From assembly GCA_005881085.1 (NCBI GenBank), contig VBGU01000049.1, positions 1-12,540 on the forward strand: a stretch of 12,540 nt of DNA, in the 5' to 3' direction. Both the position numbers and the translations under genes were made by a program. The notes under the pieces are model-generated. The model was given only the letters and a program-made list of their open reading frames with translations. It was not told the origin of the DNA and did no database searches. This document shows positions 6,356-12,540 of the stretch, piece by piece (positions within the stretch are counted from its first letter, which is position 1; every line of letters starts with the position of its first letter). The stretch is from Chloroflexota bacterium (GTDB lineage: Bacteria > Chloroflexota > Limnocylindria > P2-11E).

Positions 6356-7447
6356 ATGGGGGAGCCAAAACCGATCGATCTCGATGCGCTCATGGCCGAA
6401 GTCCGCGAGCGCATCCGCACCAAGCGCGAGAAGGGCATCTACGGCCCCGACGTCGACGCGCTCATGCGCGTTCCGCTGCCCGGCGGACGCCGTATTTTTT
6501 CCGACGACCTCCAGGACCCGCTCGCTTCGCTCGCCGAGGCGCTCGACGAGGAGGTCGAGTACGACCCGCGCAGCCGCAAGCCGGTCGTCGGCCCGGTCAT
6601 CACGTACGCCAGGAGGGTCGTCATCTCGCTCGTCCGCTGGTGGATGGGGGCGCTGCTCGAGCGCCAGGAGCGCATCAACCGGCTGCTCGCGGCCGCGTAC
6701 GACTACGAGGGCCAGATGGCGCCGCGCTTCGGATCGCGGCTCGAGCGACTCGAGCGCGAGTGGAAGGAGCGGCGCGAGCACGAGGTCGCCGCGAACCTGC
6801 ACTCGGTCTACTTCCAGGCGCGCTTCGGCGGTGACGAGCCGGTTATTCGCAGGCAGTCGGAGGCGTTCGTCGACCTCTACAGGGGGCGCAAGCGCGTGCT
6901 CGATCTCGGGTCGGGGCGCGGCATTTTCCTGCAGCTCTTGAAGGACAAGGGCATTGGCGGATACGGGGTCGACCTCGATCCGCGCATGGTCGCGCAGAGC
7001 CGCGAGAAAGGGCTCGAGGCGCACGAGGTCGATGCGCTCACGCATCTGCGGCAGGTGGAGACGGGGAGCGTCGATGGCCTGTACGCGCGACATCTCGCCG
7101 AGCACATCCTTCCCGGCGAGCTCGTCGAAATTCTTCGCGCGTGCCGGCGCGCGCTCGCACCGGGCGCGCCGCTCGTGTTCGTCACGCCGAACCCGAGGAC
7201 GCTTACGGTCGGCGCGCACACGTTCTGGACTGATCCGCAGCACCTGCGGCCGATCCCACCAGATCTCTTCAAGTTCTACCTGGAGGTCGAGGGCTTCACC
7301 GACGTCGAGCTGCGCACCTTCGAGCCGAGCGAGCGGCGGCTGAACGAGGAGGTGCCCGCGGGCCCGATCCGCGACAACGTGAAGCTCCTGAACGAAACCC
7401 TCTTCGGAGACCGCGATTATGCGGTGATCGGATACGCGCCGAAGTGA
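6356..7447 (+). CDS. SAM-dependent methyltransferase, probably acting on surface polysaccharide
   Basis: 363 residues from ATG 6356. The C-terminal part is a class I (Rossmann-fold) methyltransferase: motif I VLDLGSGRG at 181-189, the acidic end of strand 2 in YGVDLDP (D206 or D208), and a strand-4 region GLYARHLAEH (241-250). The N-terminal 150 residues hold a hydrophobic amphipathic stretch (79-100) and a charged, coiled-coil-like segment (about 101-145). This layout is common in methyltransferases of O-antigen and capsule clusters, where they may cap or modify the glycan. The glycan role is inferred from the glycosyltransferases that follow, the first of which overlaps by 4 nt (GTGA). No ribosome binding site precedes the start. 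Confidence 0.85.
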   Translation: MGEPKPIDLDALMAEVRERIRTKREKGIYGPDVDALMRVPLPGGRRIFSDDLQDPLASLAEALDEEVEYDPRSRKPVVGPVITYARRVVISLVRWWMGALLERQERINRLLAAAYDYEGQMAPRFGSRLERLEREWKERREHEVAANLHSVYFQARFGGDEPVIRRQSEAFVDLYRGRKRVLDLGSGRGIFLQLLKDKGIGGYGVDLDPRMVAQSREKGLEAHEVDALTHLRQVETGSVDGLYARHLAEHILPGELVEILRACRRALAPGAPLVFVTPNPRTLTVGAHTFWTDPQHLRPIPPDLFKFYLEVEGFTDVELRTFEPSERRLNEEVPAGPIRDNVKLLNETLFGDRDYAVIGYAPK

Positions 7448-8499
7448 GAGTGCATCAGTTCCACCCGACCCTTGCCCCGGGCGACGCGATGAGCAATCAC
7501 GTCTTCGCGCTGCGCAAGAAGTTCCGTCACTGGGGGTACGACTCGTTCGCCTACGCGGTCGAGGCCAAGCCAGGCGTCGCCGACGTGCGTTCGTACCGCC
7601 GGCTCTTCCGCGACGTGAAGCCGGACGACCTTCTGATCGTCCACTTCTCGATGGGCAGCGAGATCGTCGACCAGCTCGTCAAGATCCCCGCGCGCCGCGT
7701 GCTCGTCTATCACAACATCACGCCACCCGAGTTCTTCAGCGGCATCAACCCGCACGCGGCGGCGTTCGCGCGCCTCGGGCTGCGCCAGCTCTCGCGCATC
7801 GCGCCCGCGTTCGAGCTCGGGATCGGCGTCTCCGAATTCAACCGCCGCGCGCTCGCCGAAGCGGGGTACGAAGAGACCGCACGCGTCCCGATACTCCTCG
7901 ATTGGGAGCACTTCGCGGTGCCACCGAACGACACGGTGCTCGCGCGCTGGAGGGGAATGCGGACCGCGCTCCTCTTCGTTGGCCGGATCTCGCCGAACAA
8001 GCGGCAGGACGACCTGGTGCGGATGTTGGCCTATTACCGGCGCTGCATCGATCCCGAAGCGCAGCTCATCCTCGTCGGCGCGTACCGCGACCAGCCGCAG
8101 TTCCACGCCCGCGTCGTCGCGCTCATCGAGCGACTCGGCCTCGGCGGCGCGGTGTGGTTCGCCGGGACCGTGGACGACGCGTCGCTGCTCGCGTACTACC
8201 GTGCGGCGACAGCGTTCGTCTCGCTCTCCGAGCACGAGGGATTCGGCGTGCCGTTGCTCGAGGCGATGCGTTTTCGCCTACCGGTCGTCGCCTACGACGC
8301 GGCGGCGATCGGCGAGACCGTCGGTCATGCCGCCGTGCTGCTTCGCGAGCGCGATCTCGCGGAGACCGCCGAGGCGGCTGCGATGGTGGGCGAGAAGACC
8401 GAGCTTCGCGAGGCGCTGGTCGCCGCGGGCGAGCGGCGCGTGAACGACTTCGACCCGGACAAGGTTGCCGAACGAATGCGGCAGGTATTGGGCCTCTGA
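7444..8499 (+). CDS. GT4-family glycosyltransferase
   Basis: 351 residues from GTG 7444, in a GTGA overlap with the methyltransferase stop. It is a GT-B-fold retaining glycosyltransferase of the GT4 type. The C-terminal half has the donor-phosphate motif VGRISPNK (R181, K186) and the E-x7-E motif in EHEGFGVPLLE (E265, E273). The N-terminal half has VYHNITP (88-94) and a GVSEFNRR segment. There is no signal peptide or membrane helix, so it should act on the cytoplasmic face of the membrane, adding a sugar to a lipid-linked glycan. Donor and acceptor cannot be told from sequence. It is clearly paralogous to the first half of the glycosyltransferase at 9542. Confidence 0.92.
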   Translation: MRVHQFHPTLAPGDAMSNHVFALRKKFRHWGYDSFAYAVEAKPGVADVRSYRRLFRDVKPDDLLIVHFSMGSEIVDQLVKIPARRVLVYHNITPPEFFSGINPHAAAFARLGLRQLSRIAPAFELGIGVSEFNRRALAEAGYEETARVPILLDWEHFAVPPNDTVLARWRGMRTALLFVGRISPNKRQDDLVRMLAYYRRCIDPEAQLILVGAYRDQPQFHARVVALIERLGLGGAVWFAGTVDDASLLAYYRAATAFVSLSEHEGFGVPLLEAMRFRLPVVAYDAAAIGETVGHAAVLLRERDLAETAEAAAMVGEKTELREALVAAGERRVNDFDPDKVAERMRQVLGL

Positions 8500-8604
8500 A
8501 CCCGTCCTCCGCCGTTTGGAGTAGAGCATCCGGCTAATGGCAAGCGGCGTATCTCCGACGTAGGTTGCGCTGGGGAGCAAGTTTGCCTTGGGGGGTGGGT
8601 TGAG

Positions 8605-8853
8605 ATGGTCAGTTGGCGGATGCCTGACGGGACCGAGATCGTGGGCGTGGGTGTCCAGGTGGACACCGAGCGCCTCCGCGAGTTCGTCGTGCGATTCATG
8701 AGCGCCGCTGGGGCCGGCTGGAATGCTTCTCAGTGGAGCGACACGCTCTTCGGCTCGGCGTTCGAGGAACGGTTCGGAGTGAAGGTCCAGATCCACCGCG
8801 AGGCCGGCCCCGACGGCCATCGTCTGTTCGCGATTCGCGCCATTCCTAGCTAG
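8605..8853 (+). CDS. Small protein of unknown function (82 aa)
   Basis: 82 residues from ATG 8605. I do not recognise the family. The codon third positions are GC-rich like those of neighbouring genes, the frame is compact, and a G-rich run (8590-8599) ends 5 nt before the ATG and could act as a ribosome binding site, so it is probably a real gene. The protein is soluble, with predicted short beta strands at both ends (EIVGVGVQVD and VKVQIHREA) around a helix (RLREFVVRFM) and a Trp-containing middle (W38, W43). It lies 105 bp after a glycosyltransferase and 48 bp before the antitoxin, in the island between two paralogous glycosyltransferases. The 8500-8604 gap shows no clear terminator or promoter. 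Confidence 0.6.
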   Translation: MVSWRMPDGTEIVGVGVQVDTERLREFVVRFMSAAGAGWNASQWSDTLFGSAFEERFGVKVQIHREAGPDGHRLFAIRAIPS

Positions 8854-8866
8854 CCGACGACCGGTT

Positions 8867-8895
8867 TTGACGCTGCCACGCGGCCATGACATCAT
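8867..8895 (+). promoter_or_regulatory. Predicted sigma70-type promoter of the toxin-antitoxin module
   Basis: TTGACG at 8867-8872 (5 of 6 to the -35 consensus) and CATCAT at 8890-8895 (4 of 6 to the -10 consensus) are separated by exactly 17 nt. The predicted transcription start falls at about 8902, the A of the antitoxin ATG, so the mRNA would be leaderless; no Shine-Dalgarno site is present. The -10 box lies inside the palindrome described separately, the usual arrangement for an autoregulated toxin-antitoxin operon. This promoter could also drive the glycosyltransferase genes downstream. Confidence 0.55.
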
Positions 8896-8905
8896 GATGG
8901 CATGG
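8884..8905. promoter_or_regulatory. 22-bp near-perfect palindrome, probable antitoxin operator
   Basis: The two 11-bp arms match at 10 of 11 positions; the only mismatch is the pair 8889/8900. The perfect core is CATCATGATG (8890-8899), and the outer arms are CCATG (8884-8888) and CATGG (8901-8905). It covers the predicted -10 box and the antitoxin start codon, so a bound dimer or tetramer would block transcription. Ribbon-helix-helix antitoxins usually bind such sites and repress their own operon, which is the inferred role here. Confidence 0.6.
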
Positions 8906-9150
8906 AGCGAAAACAGGTTCAGCTGACTCGGCAGCAAGCCGAGGCGGTCCACCGTGTCGCCGTGCGGCGGAAAACGTCTGATGCGGCGATCGTGCGGGAG
9001 GCCGTCGATCGCTGGCTTCGGTCGCGCGGGCGCGGCTCCGACAAAGAACGCTGGCAGCGCGCGCTGGCGGTCGTCGGCAAGTTCGCATCCGGGCGGACGG
9101 ACATCAGCAAGGAACACGACCGCGAGCTGGCCGAGGCGTTCCGCTCCTGA
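8902..9150 (+). CDS. vapB: Ribbon-helix-helix antitoxin (VapB-like)
   Basis: 82 residues from ATG 8902; three other ATGs in the palindrome are out of frame. The N-terminal half fits a ribbon-helix-helix DNA-binding fold: strand KQVQLTRQQ (4-12), helix AEAVHRVAVRR, then SDAAIVREAVDRWLRS as the second helix. The C-terminal tail (ISKEHDRELAEAFRS, 68-82) resembles the toxin-binding tail of VapB-type antitoxins. It should neutralise the PIN toxin encoded next and repress its own promoter at the palindrome over its start codon. Its stop TGA overlaps the proposed CTG start of the toxin by 3 nt. No Shine-Dalgarno site is seen, in line with a leaderless mRNA. Confidence 0.82.
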   Translation: MERKQVQLTRQQAEAVHRVAVRRKTSDAAIVREAVDRWLRSRGRGSDKERWQRALAVVGKFASGRTDISKEHDRELAEAFRS

Positions 9151-9545
9151 CAGCCTTCGTCGACACGTCCGCGTTCTTTGCGCTCCTCGACCGAACAGAC
9201 CAGTTTCACGAGACGGCGAAACGGCATCTAGCGAAGTACGCGGACAGCGAGGACGACCTGGTGACTCATAGCTACGTCATCGTCGAGACCGTCGCTCTCG
9301 CCCAGCGACGCCTCGGCCCCGAGGCCGCTCGCGAGTTCCTGCAGGAGCTGGCACCGGTCGTGACGACCGTTTGGGTGGACGAGCCAACTCATCAGGCAGG
9401 CGTCGCCGCGTTGCTTGCCGCACTACCGACGCACGTGTCTTTCGTGGACTACATCAGTTTCGAGGTCATGCGCGAGCAGGGGATTTCCGTCGTTTTTGGA
9501 TTCGACGACGATTTCGTCGCGGCCGGCTTCACGACGACAAAATGA
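9147..9545 (+). CDS. vapC: PIN-domain ribonuclease toxin (VapC-like) with probable CTG start
   Basis: 132 residues if translation begins at CTG 9147, overlapping the antitoxin stop as CTGA. This start is chosen because the PIN fold begins at once (TAFVDTSAFFALLDR) and supplies the first catalytic acid, D6. The frame has no ATG, GTG or TTG start for about 85 nt upstream, and the first one downstream is GTG 9261, which would delete 38 residues and D6. GAGG at 9133-9136 is a possible ribosome binding site. The acidic set is complete: D6, E47, D101 in FVDYISF, and D120-D122 in GFDDDF. Full length matches the usual ~130 residues. PIN toxins are Mg-dependent RNases that cleave tRNA, rRNA or mRNA; the target here is unknown. 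The stop overlaps the next glycosyltransferase ATG (ATGA). Confidence 0.85.
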   Translation: MTAFVDTSAFFALLDRTDQFHETAKRHLAKYADSEDDLVTHSYVIVETVALAQRRLGPEAAREFLQELAPVVTTVWVDEPTHQAGVAALLAALPTHVSFVDYISFEVMREQGISVVFGFDDDFVAAGFTTTK

Positions 9546-11752
9546 CCGAGCGCCTGCGCTTCGCGCATCAGTTCAATCCGGTGATTGCCTACGGCGATGC
9601 GGTCGGCAATGACTGTCTGGAGCTCCAGCGGATCTTCTGGTCCGCGGGTGTGCGCAGCGATCTCTTCGCGGCCGAGGCCAAGCCGGAGATGCGCGCGCTC
9701 ACGCGATCGTGGGATGACCTCGAGCTCATCAAGCGTCGTGACGGACTTCTTCTTGTCCACCACTCGATCGGCACGGATACCGTACCCAAGGTCCTCGCAT
9801 CGCCGGCGAGAAAGGCGATCGTCTACCACAACATCACGCCCGGTCACTACTTCGCCGGGCTCAACGATTACCTGAAGACCTTCGCGGAGCTCGGCCGCGA
9901 GCAGCTGAAAGAGCTCGCGAAGGCCGCGGAGTTCGGCATCGCGGACAGCGAGTACAACCGCAAGGAGCTCGAGGCCGCTGGGCTCGCGAACACCGCGGTC
10001 GTTCCTGCGCTTGTGGACTGGGAGGATTTCGATCGGCCGCCGGACCCGGAGGTTGCCCGCGAGCTCGCGGACGAGCGGACCGCGATCCTGACGGTGGGCC
10101 AGATCCTTCCGCACAAGGCCGTCCACGACGTCGTGGCCGCGTTCGCGAAATACCGCGAGACCGATCGGACCGCCCGCCTCTACCTCGTCGGTCCGACGGC
10201 GATGTCCGGAAGCTACCTCGACAGGGTCCGCGGCGACATCCGGAGGCTCGGACTCGAAAATGCGATCACGCTCACCGGCAGCGTCACCGTCGAGCAGCTC
10301 GTCGCGTACTACCGCGGCGCGACGGCGTTCCTGACTCTCTCGGAGCACGAAGGCTTCTGCGTACCGCTCCTCGAGGCGATGCGGAGCGACCTGCCCGTCG
10401 TCGCGAACGCCGCCGCGGCGATCCCGGAGACGCTCGGCGACGGCGGCGTCCTCCTCGAGACCAAGACGCCCGAGGCCGTCGCGGCGCAGCTGGAGCGCGT
10501 CATCGGCGACGAGGCCCTCCGTAAAGACCTCATCGAGAAGGGGCGGCGCAGGGTCGAGGCGTTCTCACGGCCGCACGTCGCGGAGCGGTTGAAGCTCGCT
10601 CTGGCTCAGGGCGGGTGGGATCTGCCGAACGCGAAGTCGAAAAAGATCGTCGTCATGTCGAGCGATCAGCGCTGCGGCATCCACCATTACTCACTTGCCG
10701 TGACCGACGGCCTCCGTGACCGCGGACATCAGGTGACCTTCGTCGGGGTCAAGCACCTGGACACAGCCGATCTGTATCGCAAGCTCAAGTTCATCTCGTC
10801 GCAGAGCGACGCCGTGCTCATCGAGCACGAGGCCGGGATCTTCCGCGATGTGCCGTTCGTTAGGGCGCTCCTCTCGCTCTGGCGCAAGCGCCTTCCGGTG
10901 ATCCTCTCGCTGCACGAGCTCGAGCCGGAAAAGTTTCACCATTACCGTCGCTTGTCGGCGGCGCTGCATTACAACCCGCGCTACCGCCTCCCCCTCGAGA
11001 TCCTCCGCATGCCGTGGGTCGCGCTGCGGATGGCCAACTGGTTCCTTCGCTACCGCCTCGTCCTGATGTTCATGGGCTCCATTCCGCGCAAGCTCGTCGT
11101 CCACTCGACGCGGAGCGAGCGCTGGCTCCAGCTCCTCACACCGGATCAGGACAAACGCGAGCGCTTCCCGCTCCTCGTCATGCCTCTCGAGAACACGGTC
11201 CTGCCGCGAAGCGCCGAGGAGAAGCGAAAGCTCCGCGCGAGGTTCGGTCTCCCGATGGACAAGTTCATCTTCGTGTCGCCGGGCTTCTTCTTCGCGCGCA
11301 AGCGCTACAGGGAAGTGATCGAGGCGCTGCCGCAAGATGCGATGCTGGTCCTCTCCGGCACGAAATCGAGCTGGGAGCCCGAATACTTCGACGAAATCAT
11401 CGCGCTTGCCAAGACGAAGGCGAACGTCGTGATCAACACCGAATACGAGACGATGGGTGAGTACGTGGCCGCGTCGGACGCGGTCGTCTTGTTCTACGAG
11501 GACGTCTTTCAGAGCGCGGTAGTCACGCAGGCGGTGTGGGCAGGCCTGCCCTGCATCTTCTCCGAAGCCGAGGGCTTCGCGCCGTATCACGCGGCCGGGC
11601 CTGTCGTCCGAAGCGAGGACGAGCTGGCGAAGGCGATGCGCGAGATCCAGAAGCCCGAGACATACGCGAAGTACTCGCGCGGCGTTCGTATCCTGCGCCG
11701 CCTCCTCTCGCCGGAGCGCAACGCGGAACGCTATCTCGCCGGCATCGAGTGA
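9542..11752 (+). CDS. Tandem two-domain glycosyltransferase (GT4-GT-B fusion)
   Basis: 736 residues from ATG 9542 (ATGA overlap with the toxin stop); frame further upstream only shadows the toxin gene. Domain 1 (about 1-355) is a GT4 enzyme with E-x7-E at E270/E278 in EHEGFCVPLLE. It is paralogous to the gene at 7444, sharing the VYHNITP segment and the LPVVA region. Its phosphate-binding Arg is replaced by Gln (Q187 in VGQILPHK), while K192 is kept. A linker (about 356-366) leads to domain 2 (about 367-736), another GT-B-like unit with a VVHSTRSERW segment and K587, but without a proper second Glu of E-x7-E: around YEDVFQSAVVTQAVWAGLP, Q663 stands where Glu is expected. Domain 2 may use another mechanism, bind substrate only, or be inactive. 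It probably makes two successive transfers on a surface glycan. No membrane helix is convincing, although 487-512 is hydrophobic and basic and could touch the membrane. Confidence 0.88.
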   Translation: MTERLRFAHQFNPVIAYGDAVGNDCLELQRIFWSAGVRSDLFAAEAKPEMRALTRSWDDLELIKRRDGLLLVHHSIGTDTVPKVLASPARKAIVYHNITPGHYFAGLNDYLKTFAELGREQLKELAKAAEFGIADSEYNRKELEAAGLANTAVVPALVDWEDFDRPPDPEVARELADERTAILTVGQILPHKAVHDVVAAFAKYRETDRTARLYLVGPTAMSGSYLDRVRGDIRRLGLENAITLTGSVTVEQLVAYYRGATAFLTLSEHEGFCVPLLEAMRSDLPVVANAAAAIPETLGDGGVLLETKTPEAVAAQLERVIGDEALRKDLIEKGRRRVEAFSRPHVAERLKLALAQGGWDLPNAKSKKIVVMSSDQRCGIHHYSLAVTDGLRDRGHQVTFVGVKHLDTADLYRKLKFISSQSDAVLIEHEAGIFRDVPFVRALLSLWRKRLPVILSLHELEPEKFHHYRRLSAALHYNPRYRLPLEILRMPWVALRMANWFLRYRLVLMFMGSIPRKLVVHSTRSERWLQLLTPDQDKRERFPLLVMPLENTVLPRSAEEKRKLRARFGLPMDKFIFVSPGFFFARKRYREVIEALPQDAMLVLSGTKSSWEPEYFDEIIALAKTKANVVINTEYETMGEYVAASDAVVLFYEDVFQSAVVTQAVWAGLPCIFSEAEGFAPYHAAGPVVRSEDELAKAMREIQKPETYAKYSRGVRILRRLLSPERNAERYLAGIE

Positions 11753-12540
11753 GGATCCTCGTCGTCGTCCAGCGCTACGGCGCCGAGGTCGTCGGTGGCT
11801 CCGAGTCTCACGCCCGCGTGGTGGCTCACCGTCTCGCGATGGTCAACGAGGTCGAGGTCGCGACCACCAACGCCCTCGACTACTGGAGCTGGGCGCCGTA
11901 CTTCGCGGCCGGCGAATCGATGGACGGGCCGGTACGCGTGCGACGTTTCGCGGTGACCGGCCTGCGCAGCACGACGTTCAAAGAGAGCGAGCGCCACATT
12001 CTCTTTGAGCCGCACACGCTCGCCGACGAGCATGGCTGGCTCGCGATGCAGGGGCCGCACACGCCCGATCTGCTGGAGTTCCTGACCCGGGAGGGCAAGA
12101 GCTACGACGCGATCCTCTTTTACACCTACATCTACGAGCCGACGGCGGCGGGCCTGCCGCTCGTCCCCGAGCGCGCCGGGCTCGTCTCGACCGCGCACGA
12201 CGAGGAGCCGCTCCGCCTCGTTCCGTATCGCGCGCTCTTCCAGCTGCCGCGCGCGTTCGGCTTCCTCACGCCCGAGGAGCGCGATCTCGTCCATGCGCGT
12301 TTTCGGAACGAGCACATCCCGAGCGAGGTCCTTGGCATCGGCCTCGACGCGCCGCCCTGGCACGACCCCGAGCCGTTCCGCGACCACTACGCCCCGCGCG
12401 GGCCGCTCGTCGTGTACCTCGGCCAGGTGAGCGAGGGCAAGGCGGTCGATGAGCTGCTCGCCGACTGGATCGCGTATCGCAACAGCGGCGGCGCGGGTTC
12501 GCTCGTTCTTGCCGGGACCGCGCGCATGCCGATCCCTGAG
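11749..12540 (+). CDS. GT4-family glycosyltransferase, N-terminal part (3' end outside window)
   Basis: 264 codons from GTG 11749 (GTGA overlap with the previous stop) run open to the window end. The N-terminal motif ILVVVQRYGAEVVGGSE followed by HARVVAHRLA is the acceptor-side start of a large GT4 subfamily, and TTNALDYWSWAPYF and the RVRRF strand fit it. The start of the donor domain is visible as VVYLGQVSEGKAVDELLADW (about 228-247), with G-Q in place of the usual G-R and K238 present. The E-x7-E motif should lie beyond the window, so activity cannot be judged. It is the last visible gene of the polysaccharide cluster, coupled to the tandem glycosyltransferase. Confidence 0.88.
   Translation, partial: MRILVVVQRYGAEVVGGSESHARVVAHRLAMVNEVEVATTNALDYWSWAPYFAAGESMDGPVRVRRFAVTGLRSTTFKESERHILFEPHTLADEHGWLAMQGPHTPDLLEFLTREGKSYDAILFYTYIYEPTAAGLPLVPERAGLVSTAHDEEPLRLVPYRALFQLPRAFGFLTPEERDLVHARFRNEHIPSEVLGIGLDAPPWHDPEPFRDHYAPRGPLVVYLGQVSEGKAVDELLADWIAYRNSGGAGSLVLAGTARMPIPE

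Noticed and set aside
4195..6438. Long open frame on the minus strand (747 codons) opposite the EAL-protease gene
   Set aside because: Its product is low-complexity Arg/Asp/Glu-rich sequence with no domain, and the opposite strand has a clear multi-domain gene. Long antisense frames are expected in DNA this GC-rich.
8515..8575. tRNA-like fragment (GTAGAGCATCCGGC) after the first glycosyltransferase, possible attachment site or tRNA remnant
   Set aside because: It resembles a D-arm and anticodon-arm start, but the anticodon stem does not pair and there is no T-arm or acceptor stem. No matching direct repeat was seen at the other side of the island.
9371..9541. Upstream extension of the tandem glycosyltransferase frame to 9371
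   Set aside because: It lies over the PIN toxin gene and adds Arg-rich shadow sequence; ATG 9542 in the ATGA overlap is followed at once by the usual glycosyltransferase N-terminus.
1..12540. CRISPR array, insertion sequence or rRNA
   Set aside because: No regularly spaced direct repeats, no transposase and no rRNA-like stretch were found.

Overview
The window is high-GC DNA with densely packed genes, all on the + strand. Many neighbours overlap by 1-20 nt, and GTG and TTG starts are used alongside ATG. The style and protein families suggest an environmental bacterium, perhaps Chloroflexota or an actinobacterial-like lineage. No marker gene in the window settles this, so the taxonomic guess is weak.

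Region 1 (1-634) is the 3' end of a gene whose visible part is a tetratricopeptide-repeat protein. It may be the tail of an O-antigen ligase-type membrane protein, but only the repeats can be seen.

Region 2 (788-6306) is a four-gene signalling operon with every junction overlapping. It encodes a seven-helix hybrid histidine kinase, a stand-alone receiver protein that starts at TTG, a receiver-HD-GYP c-di-GMP phosphodiesterase, and a GTG-started fusion protein. The fusion joins a cytoplasmic EAL domain, one transmembrane or signal-like helix, and a predicted extracytoplasmic HExxH zinc metallopeptidase with a C-terminal beta-rich domain. The EAL domain lacks two catalytic residues, so it looks like a c-di-GMP sensor rather than an enzyme. 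The operon reads as an inside-out circuit: signal, phosphorylation, c-di-GMP level, then a surface protease. It resembles LapD/LapG in logic, but receptor and protease are in one chain. This is the most interesting item in the window.

Region 3 (6356-12540) is a surface-polysaccharide cluster. It holds a SAM-dependent methyltransferase, a GT4 glycosyltransferase, a tandem-domain glycosyltransferase whose first half is a paralogue of the previous one, and a third GT4 glycosyltransferase cut by the window end.

Region 4 (8500-9545) is an island between the two paralogous glycosyltransferases. It has a small unknown gene and a VapBC-like toxin-antitoxin pair. The antitoxin has a good TTGACG-17-CATCAT promoter that predicts a leaderless mRNA, and a 22-bp near-perfect palindrome covers the -10 box and the start codon. 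The PIN toxin appears to start at CTG; the first ordinary start codon would remove its first catalytic aspartate. The toxin stop codon overlaps the next glycosyltransferase start, so the pair is translationally joined to the polysaccharide genes.
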